Origin: an uncultured Oscillospiraceae bacterium
Lineage (GTDB): Bacteria; Bacillota; Clostridia; Oscillospirales; Oscillospiraceae
Reading direction: 5' to 3'
Assembly (NCBI GenBank): GCA_934589065.1
Contig: CAKTNN010000011.1
Coordinates: 1 to 63,733, forward strand
DNA: 63,733 nt
The notes under the pieces are model-generated. The model was given only the letters and a program-made list of their open reading frames with translations. It was not told the DNA's origin and searched no databases. Made by a program: the position numbers and the translations under genes. The stretch's first letter is position 1; the number at the start of each line of letters is the position of its first letter. Positions 58,247 to 63,733 of this stretch are shown here, in pieces.

Positions 58247-59932
58247 ATGGATACAAACGAGAAAAGGGAAGCGCCTGTCCGGCACGATGGCGGCGCACAG
58301 CCCCAAAAGACCGGGGATGCACCCCGGCATACCGGGGAAAACCGCGCGCCCAAAATGGACGGCGTCAGCGCCGGAGGACGGCCCCAGCGGCCCGTTCCAC
58401 GGAAAAAACCGGAAAACGCACAGGCCCAGCGTCCCGTAAGTGCGGCCCAGGGACAGGAAGCACCGAAGACACAGGATCGACCTGTAAGATCTGCTCAGGC
58501 GGCCCAGCAGCCCCAGAGGCCGGCAGGGGAGCGGGCGCAGCGCCCGGCGGCCCCGGCCCAGGGGCAGGCAGAGGGGACAAAAAGGTCCCAACAGGGCAGC
58601 GGAAAGCCAAGGGAGCAAAAGGCTTCTGTGCCCCCTCAGGAGGGCAGAGCCCCCCGGCGTCAGCCGCCCCAGCCCCAGGAGGGGCAGCGGGAAAATCAGG
58701 AAAGAGCCCAGCGCTCTGCCCAGAAGGCCGCTAATCCGGGAAAAAGGCGAGCACCTTCGGAAACGGTGGAAAAACGCGGGCAGCCCCAACCTTCCCGGGC
58801 GCCTCAGAAAAGAAGCGCAGAGCCGGCGAAAAAGAAAAAAGCAAACACAGCCCAGCGCAGCCGGGGGGACTCCGGCTACCAGCCCTACCGCCGGGCCAAC
58901 GAACGGCGGAAGGCCCAGCGCTCATCCAACCTGCGGGCCTTTTTCTCCGACCAGAACCCGGTGCTCAAGTGGTTTGAACGGGTGCGGTATAACAAGGATA
59001 GCTTTGCCGAGGATTCGGATCTTGCCAGGCAGCGGCGGGCCCGCCGGGCGGCGGAGGAAGAAAAACGCCGCCGCCGCCAGAGCCGGTTCAGCACGCCGGC
59101 GGTGATTTATACCCAGCCGGCGGCCTTTAATCGGGATCGGCTGATTGTGCAGCTGATTTCCGTGCTCACCGTGGTGGTTGCTCTGATGCTGGGGCTTTCC
59201 GTCTTCTTTAAGGTGGGCAGAATCACCGTTTCCGGTGCGGAGGTTTATCAGCCCTGGTCGGTTGTGGAGGCCTCCGGCATTTCCAAGGGGGAGAATTTGC
59301 TCACCCTCAGCCGGGCGCGGGCCACCAGCCAGATTCTGGCAAACCTGCCCTACGTAAAAACTGTAAGAATTGGAATAAAATTACCGGATACGGTTAATAT
59401 TGAGATAGAGGAAAGCAATGTTGCCTACGCCATCAAGGATGACCAGGGAACCTGGTGGCTGATGGATTCCGATGCCAAGGTGACGGAGATGATCAACAAT
59501 TCCGTTGCCGGCAACTATACCCAGGTTTTGGGCGTGACCCTGTCCGCTCCCAAGGTGGGAGAGACGGGCGTTCCTACGGAGGCCCAGGCGGAAACCGTGG
59601 AAACCCAGCCGGGGGAGGAGACTCTGCCCACCGTTGCCCCCATTGTGGTGACGGGTGCGGAGCGGCTTGCCGTTGCCCAGGAGATTCTAAAGGCTCTGGA
59701 AGCCAACGATATCGTCGGCGGCGCAGCCAGCGTGGACGTGAGCCATGTGGATGACATCGTTTTGTGGTACGGCTCTCAGTATCAGGTAAACCTGGGAAAC
59801 AGCGATAATATCACCTATAAGATCGCCTGTATGTACGATGCCATTTTGCAGATGAGCGACTATCAGACGGGTATTCTGGATGTCAGCTTCACCCAGTGGG
59901 AGAATCAGGTAGCCCTGACGCCCTTTGAATAA
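58247..59932 (+). CDS. ftsQ: FtsQ/DivIB-like protein with very long basic N-terminus
   Basis: The 561-aa protein has about 290 low-complexity residues rich in Pro, Gln, Arg and Ala (AQQPQRPAGERAQRPAAPAQ and similar), a membrane helix at about 301-322 (LIVQLISVLTVVVALMLGLS), a POTRA domain (KVGRITVSGAEVYQPWSVVE, GISKGENLLTL) and an FtsQ beta domain (LPYVKTVRIGIKLPDTVNIE). It belongs to the divisome trimer with FtsL. DivIB proteins normally have short cytoplasmic tails, so the 290-residue disordered, highly basic tail is unusual. AGGAGGA precedes the start. Confidence 0.88.
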   Translation: MDTNEKREAPVRHDGGAQPQKTGDAPRHTGENRAPKMDGVSAGGRPQRPVPRKKPENAQAQRPVSAAQGQEAPKTQDRPVRSAQAAQQPQRPAGERAQRPAAPAQGQAEGTKRSQQGSGKPREQKASVPPQEGRAPRRQPPQPQEGQRENQERAQRSAQKAANPGKRRAPSETVEKRGQPQPSRAPQKRSAEPAKKKKANTAQRSRGDSGYQPYRRANERRKAQRSSNLRAFFSDQNPVLKWFERVRYNKDSFAEDSDLARQRRARRAAEEEKRRRRQSRFSTPAVIYTQPAAFNRDRLIVQLISVLTVVVALMLGLSVFFKVGRITVSGAEVYQPWSVVEASGISKGENLLTLSRARATSQILANLPYVKTVRIGIKLPDTVNIEIEESNVAYAIKDDQGTWWLMDSDAKVTEMINNSVAGNYTQVLGVTLSAPKVGETGVPTEAQAETVETQPGEETLPTVAPIVVTGAERLAVAQEILKALEANDIVGGAASVDVSHVDDIVLWYGSQYQVNLGNSDNITYKIACMYDAILQMSDYQTGILDVSFTQWENQVALTPFE

Positions 59933-60007
59933 ACGCCCCGTGCACCCGAAAAAACGGGCTTGCAGCCAAAATACTCGGATTTTTTTCGGGAATTCAAAGA
60001 ATTTCTA

Positions 60008-60036
60008 TTGACCAATTCCAAAATACAAGCTAAAAT
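60008..60036 (+). promoter_or_regulatory. ftsZ promoter
   Basis: TTGACC (60008-60013), a 17-base spacer and TAAAAT (60031-60036), about 75 bases upstream of ftsZ, allowing expression independent of the long upstream cluster. Confidence 0.75.
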
Positions 60037-60112
60037 AGAAAGGTGCAATTTACGAATTATGCAGAAGCGTTCCGGCTCAAACTGCAAAAAGATACATAGG
60101 AGGAAAGAATGT

Positions 60113-61207
60113 ATGTCTGAAACCATTCAGGATCGCGTTGTCAAGATCAAGGTGATCGGCGTTGGCGGCGCAGGCAATAACGTAATTAACCGGATGATCG
60201 ATTCCGGTGTCAATGGCGTAGAATTTGTCGCTGTGAATACAGATAAGCAGGATCTGAACAAGTCCGTTTGCAAGAACAAGGTTCAGATCGGTGAAAAGCT
60301 CACCGGCGGTATGGGCGCCGGTTCCAAGCCCGAGGTGGGCAAAAAGTCCGCAGAGGAAAGCCGCGCAATCCTGGCCCAGGCCCTGGAGGGGACAGACATG
60401 GTGTTTATCACCGCCGGTATGGGCGGCGGTACCGGCACCGGTGCTGCTCCCGTTGTGGCAGAGCTGGCCCACGAGGCCGGTATCCTCACCGTGGGCGTGG
60501 TGACCAAGCCCTTCAAGTTTGAAGGTGCAAACCGGATGCGTCAGGCCGAGCAGGGCATCAACGATCTGAAGGATAAGGTGGATTCCCTGATTATCATCCC
60601 CAACGACCGGCTGAAATACGTTACCGATCAGAAGATTACCTTTGCCAACGCCTTCGGCATTGCAGACGATGTGCTGAAGCAGGCAGTTACCTCCATTTCC
60701 GAGCTGGTGGGCTTCTCCAAGAACGTCATCATCAACCTGGACTTTGCGGACGTCTCCGCCGTTATGAAGTCCGCCGGTCGGGCACACATGGGTGTGGGCA
60801 CGGCCTCCGGTCGGGAAAAGGCCGAGCAGGCTGCCACCGCCGCCGTTTCCAGCCCTCTGCTGGAAACCTCCATCAACGGTGCTACCGGCGTGCTGATCAA
60901 CATCACCGGCTCTGCCGAGATGACCCTGGACGATGTGGAAACCGCTGCCGGTATCGTGCAGGAGGCTGCCAACCCCGATGCCAACATCATCTTCGGCGCT
61001 ACCTGCTCCGAATCCTGCCAGGATGAGATGCGGGTTACCGTCATCGCCACCGGCTTTGAAGGAAACGCCGCAGGCTTTGCCTCCAAGGCACAGGCCGGTG
61101 TGAACCCCGCCGATGACATCGGCGCACCCCTTGCCGGTACGCAGAAGCCTGTGAAGCCCGCAGACATCAGCGATATCGACGAAGTGTTCAGCATCTTCAA
61201 GAGATAA
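60113..61207 (+). CDS. ftsZ: Cell division protein FtsZ
   Basis: The 364-aa tubulin-like GTPase has VIGVGGAGNNVINRMID at the start, the GTP loop MGGGTGTGAAPVVAELA, NTDKQDLNKS and the T7 loop NLDFADVSAVM. It assembles the division ring. The C-terminal linker is short, and the tail DISDIDEVFSIFKR replaces the common DIPAFLRK-type peptide with similar charge. The start at 60113 follows AGGAGGAAAG; a nearby ATG four bases earlier meets a stop at once. No ftsA is adjacent. Confidence 0.98.
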   Translation: MSETIQDRVVKIKVIGVGGAGNNVINRMIDSGVNGVEFVAVNTDKQDLNKSVCKNKVQIGEKLTGGMGAGSKPEVGKKSAEESRAILAQALEGTDMVFITAGMGGGTGTGAAPVVAELAHEAGILTVGVVTKPFKFEGANRMRQAEQGINDLKDKVDSLIIIPNDRLKYVTDQKITFANAFGIADDVLKQAVTSISELVGFSKNVIINLDFADVSAVMKSAGRAHMGVGTASGREKAEQAATAAVSSPLLETSINGATGVLINITGSAEMTLDDVETAAGIVQEAANPDANIIFGATCSESCQDEMRVTVIATGFEGNAAGFASKAQAGVNPADDIGAPLAGTQKPVKPADISDIDEVFSIFKR

Positions 61208-61237
61208 CCCGTTGGGTGAAATTTATGCATAAAACTG

Positions 61238-61340
61238 CTGTCATTGCGAATCGGTGACGCTTGTCACCGCTGCGGCAGACTTTGGGGAGACCCTGCTCCC
61301 AAGTCTGCCAGGGCGGTGCAGCGCCGGTTTGCAATGGCAG
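61238..61340. repeat. ~103-bp palindromic repeat element (REP/MITE-like)
   Basis: The ends CTGTCATTGCGAATCGG (61238-61254) and CCGGTTTGCAATGGCAG (61324-61340) are inverted repeats matching at 14 of 17 positions. Inside are hairpins CGGTGACGC..GTCACCG and GGCAGACTTTGGGGAG/CTCCCAAGTCTGCC. The end sequence TGTCATTGCGAA also occurs in the repeat at 5641. It lies between ftsZ and a methyltransferase gene. Confidence 0.65.
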
Positions 61341-61362
61341 CTTCGCTTTTTACGGAGGAATT

Positions 61363-62112
61363 ATGGACGCCTACAAGGCTTTGGCGGAGAGCTACGACCG
61401 CCTGACAAACGATGTGGATTATGGGGCCGTGGTGGCCTTCTACCGGCAAATTCTGGATGCCGAAGGGCTGCATCCCCGCACGGCGGTTGACCTGGCCTGC
61501 GGCACCGGATCGGTTACAAAGCTTTTGGCGGAAGAGGGGATTGCCACCATCGGGGTGGATCTATCTGAGGATATGCTGACCCAGGCCCAGCAGAAGACCG
61601 CTGCCATGGAGCACCCGCCCCGGTTTATCCGGCAAAGCCTGGATGAACTGAAACTCTATAGAGGTGTGGATTTGGCTGTGTGCGCCCTGGACAGCCTGGA
61701 TTACATTTTAGACCCCCGGCAGTGCCGTCAGGCCCTCCACCGGGTCTTCCGGGCGCTGAACCCCGGCGGAATCTTTATTTTTGACGTGAACACCCCGGAA
61801 AAGCTCCGGGCCATGGACGGTCAGATTTTCCTGGATGAAGACGAGGATGTTTACTGCGTCTGGCGGGGGGAGTTTGACGAAAAAACCAATATCTGCTCCT
61901 ATGGCATGGATTTGTTCCAGCGCCACGGGAAAACCTGGGTGCGCTCTTTTGAAGAGCACCGGGAGTATGCCTACTCAGCCGAGGAACTGAAAAAGTGGCT
62001 GAAGGAGGCGGGCTTTACGGGAATTCGGGTTTATGGCGACCGGGTGTTTGAAAAGCCCCGGGAAGGGGAGCAGCGAATTTACATCAAAGCGAGAAAGGGA
62101 ACTGTAAAATGA
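61363..62112 (+). CDS. Class I SAM-dependent methyltransferase
   Basis: The 249-aa protein has a Methyltransf_25-type SAM site, AVDLACGTGSVTKLLAEEGI, acidic loop IGVDLSEDML and CALDSLDYIL, followed by FRALNPGGIFIFDVNTPEK. The substrate cannot be told. The start at 61363 follows ACGGAGGA. It overlaps hslO by four bases, a pairing that suggests co-translation. Confidence 0.9.
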   Translation: MDAYKALAESYDRLTNDVDYGAVVAFYRQILDAEGLHPRTAVDLACGTGSVTKLLAEEGIATIGVDLSEDMLTQAQQKTAAMEHPPRFIRQSLDELKLYRGVDLAVCALDSLDYILDPRQCRQALHRVFRALNPGGIFIFDVNTPEKLRAMDGQIFLDEDEDVYCVWRGEFDEKTNICSYGMDLFQRHGKTWVRSFEEHREYAYSAEELKKWLKEAGFTGIRVYGDRVFEKPREGEQRIYIKARKGTVK

Positions 62113-62987
62113 AGGACTATTTGGTTCGTGGAATGAGCATGGACGGTTTTGTAAAGGTCGCAGCCGTCCGTTCCACCAATTTGGTGCAGCGGGGGGCGCA
62201 GATTCAAAAGACTACCCCCAATGCCACTGCCGCCTTTGGGCGCTGCCTGACGGCGGCCTCCATGATGGGCAATATGCAGAAGGTGGAGAATGGCTCGATG
62301 ACCTTGCAGGTGCGGGGCGGCGGCCCCATCGGAACCATCACCGTGGTTTCCGATGCGGTGGGTAACGTCCGGGGCTGTGTGACGGAGCCCAATGTACCGC
62401 TGGTAGAAAAGTACAGCGGCAAGCTGGATGTGGGAGCCACCGTGGGTACGGAGGGAACCCTGACGGTTATCCGGGACTTGCAGATGAAAGAGCCCTACAT
62501 CGGCTCTGTGCAGCTGGTCTCCGGAGAGATTGGCGACGATGTAACAGCCTATTTTGCCCAGAGTGAGCAGATCCCCACGGCCTGCGCCCTGGGGGTGCTG
62601 GTAGACCGGGACCACAGCGTCAAGGCTGCCGGAGGGTATCTGATTCAGCTTTTGCCCGGCGCGCCGGACGAGGTGATCGACAAGCTGGAAGAAGGCATCC
62701 GCCGGGCCGGTGCGGTCACGCCCATGCTGGAATCCGGCCTATCCCCGGAAGACATCCTGGGCCAGGTCTGCGGAGACCTGGGCGTGGTGTTTATGGAAAC
62801 GGTGGATGTGGAATACAAGTGCTATTGCACCCGGGAGCGGGTGGAGCAGGCGCTTATCAGCCTTGGCAAAAAAGAGCTGGCGGAAATCCGGGACGAGGGA
62901 AAGAATTTCCCTGTGGAATGCCAGTTCTGCGACCATGTATACGAGTTCACCCCGGCGGATATCCAGGAATTGCTGGATAAATTATAA
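62109..62987 (+). CDS. hslO: Redox-regulated chaperone Hsp33
   Basis: The 292-aa protein has the Hsp33 core (TTPNATAAFGRCLTAASMMG, GGGPIGTITVVSDAVGNVRG, SGEIGDDVTAYFAQSEQIPT) and the C-terminal zinc-binding redox switch with two cysteine pairs, YKCYCTRER and VECQFCDHVY. Oxidation releases zinc and activates the chaperone. It is complete and followed by a perfect terminator hairpin. Confidence 0.96.
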   Translation: MKDYLVRGMSMDGFVKVAAVRSTNLVQRGAQIQKTTPNATAAFGRCLTAASMMGNMQKVENGSMTLQVRGGGPIGTITVVSDAVGNVRGCVTEPNVPLVEKYSGKLDVGATVGTEGTLTVIRDLQMKEPYIGSVQLVSGEIGDDVTAYFAQSEQIPTACALGVLVDRDHSVKAAGGYLIQLLPGAPDEVIDKLEEGIRRAGAVTPMLESGLSPEDILGQVCGDLGVVFMETVDVEYKCYCTRERVEQALISLGKKELAEIRDEGKNFPVECQFCDHVYEFTPADIQELLDKL

Positions 62988-62992
62988 GAAAT

Positions 62993-63035
62993 GCAAAATC
63001 GAACCGGCAAAAAAGACCGGTTCGATTTTGCTATT
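62993..63035 (+). terminator. Terminator after hslO
   Basis: A perfect 15-bp stem GCAAAATCGAACCGG (62993-63007)/CCGGTTCGATTTTGC (63017-63031), six bases after the stop codon. Confidence 0.85.
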
Positions 63036-63344
63036 CCGTGATATGGCAATCCCATTTTTCGAGTCCTTTTCAAAGTTGATACTTTCGCATCCTACTTACT
63101 TTTTCACTATTCACTTTTCCTTATTCCTTCCCAAAAATCGGCAGGAGGGAAAAAGGAAAGAGTGAATAGGGAATAAGGAAAATCGGCAACCTTCTTGCGA
63201 AGCTTGCCGATTTTTGTGTCTGTTCAACACTTTAGATGCAGGCATTTGGGGCCGTCCATACCTGCAAATCCCCAAAAATCACGCAACTTTCGTTCGCAAG
63301 TTTCGACATGTTATCTTAGCATCAAGGACTTAAGGTATGGTATT
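63036..63344. other. Intergenic region with overlapping inverted repeats
   Basis: CTATTCACTTTTCC (63107-63120) can pair with GGAAAGAGTGAATAG (63155-63169), and TTCCTTATTCC with GGAATAAGGAA nearby, giving alternative folds. AAAATCGGCAA (63179-63189)/TTGCCGATTTT (63204-63214) plus T looks like a terminator. No gene is recognised. Confidence 0.5.
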
Positions 63345-63605
63345 TCATTTTGGGGATCGTAATTTCATTACCCATGTGCGAACGCACTGCCATACAAACT
63401 TTCTGAGACGGTAAAAAGGGCAACGTCCGATCCCACAGCCTCCCGTAAACAAATCCTGTAATATTGGAATTTGCGACAGTGTAAAAATAAACGCTACAGA
63501 CAATACATTGATCAGGAAGATCATGGCAATTGCAAGTTGAAAATACTTACGTTGCAGCCAGCTACCTCCTGCGCAGTATCCCCCATTTGTTAGACATCGT
63601 ATCAT
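63345..63605 (-). CDS. Doubtful small membrane protein
   Basis: A short frame of about 86 residues (ATG at 63605) has one hydrophobic helix, YFQLAIAMIFLINVLSVAFI, and several cysteines (GGCGIGRCPFY). The ribosome-binding site is weak and codon use is unlike the neighbours. It follows the end of another minus-strand gene by about 20 bases. It may be a small exported or membrane protein or non-coding. Confidence 0.3.
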   Translation of the reverse strand: MIRCLTNGGYCAGGSWLQRKYFQLAIAMIFLINVLSVAFIFTLSQIPILQDLFTGGCGIGRCPFYRLRKFVWQCVRTWVMKLRSPK

Positions 63606-63625
63606 ACCACCTAACAAGTGAGGTA

Positions 63626-63733
63626 CTATTCAGATTCGCCCGGATGTTCTCCTCCGCCACACCATTCCCCAGTTGCCAGCCATATCTCGTAGAAATAAAG
63701 CCACTCGACAGTCCATGGAATAATGGTATTTGC
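63626..63733 (-). CDS. 3' end of an unrecognised gene running off the window
   Basis: The minus strand from the window edge to the stop at 63626-63628 gives 35 residues, ending TGEWCGGGEHPGESE and containing PWTVEWLYFYEIWLATGEW. The aromatic-rich, coherent sequence looks like a genuine C-terminus, but I cannot name the family with certainty. The rest lies outside the window. Confidence 0.5.
   Translation of the reverse strand, partial: ANTIIPWTVEWLYFYEIWLATGEWCGGGEHPGESE

Overview
The window is a chromosomal segment of a Gram-positive, spore-forming anaerobe of the class Clostridia, most likely a gut Oscillospiraceae/Ruminococcaceae relative. This is inferred from an mraZ-rsmH-ftsL-pbp-murE (meso-diaminopimelate type) division cluster, the sporulation genes spmA/spmB, lipobox signal peptides, a fermentative AdhE, a TIGR01212 radical SAM protein, ECF sigma factors of a clostridial type and generally GC-rich coding sequence. 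No species can be named from the sequence alone.

Layout. 1-4.76 kb: the 3' part of a tRNA-Ala(GGC) gene followed by two islands of about 2.1-2.5 kb, each closed by another copy of the tRNA 3' end and its own terminator. Island 1 carries a small HTH protein, an internally duplicated exported protein and a small serine recombinase. Island 2 carries an ECF sigma/anti-sigma pair plus fragments of a spmB-like gene and a response regulator. 4.8-8.55 kb: a DUF2500 protein, a truncated tyrosine recombinase, a REP-like repeat, then adhE behind a consensus promoter and four 14-bp-spaced repeats. 8.85-11.5 kb: a CbiM(N)-CbiQ-CbiO ECF-type Co/Ni importer. 11.6-13.1 kb: a MerR remnant, a Cys-rich unknown protein and a small coiled-coil protein. 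13.15-18.7 kb: a consensus promoter, a cobalamin riboswitch and a five-gene operon (exported CbiK-like chelatase lipoprotein, tandem-domain lipoprotein, BtuF-, BtuC- and BtuD-like ABC transporter).

18.75-23.1 kb: two nearly identical 204-bp non-coding elements, each lying between direct copies of a local terminator hairpin, bracket a GT-C-like membrane protein, a repeat lipoprotein and an SLH-domain protein whose ribosome-binding site is inside a hairpin. 23.3-26.5 kb (minus): GDPD phosphodiesterase, MFS transporter, radical SAM protein. 26.7-32 kb (plus): lipid kinase, Nudix hydrolase, a small protein/metallopeptidase-VWA/MoxR group, TauE-type permease. 32-41.3 kb: ROK glucokinase, beta-helix lipoprotein, wall-binding VanY-like peptidase, a second ECF sigma/anti-sigma pair (minus), amidohydrolase, unknown protein, prolyl-tRNA deacylase. 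41.3-45.1 kb: TetR regulator, then a minus-strand run of ferredoxin, methyltransferase, rsmI, spmA and spmB.

45.2-63 kb: a ClpC-type ATPase, then the division and wall cluster mraZ-rsmH-ftsL-pbp-murE-murF-mraY-ftsW-murG-ftsQ-ftsZ, without murD, murC or ftsA, followed by a SAM methyltransferase and hslO (Hsp33). The right edge holds inverted repeats and the end of an unrecognised minus-strand gene.

The main points of interest are the terminator-associated 204-bp elements, the riboswitch-controlled extracytoplasmic chelatase/ABC operon, the paired ECF cassettes with a shared palindromic leader, the tandem tRNA-Ala attachment sites, the adhE repeat array and two leaders in which the start region is paired into a hairpin. 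All function calls come from motif reading without database searches.
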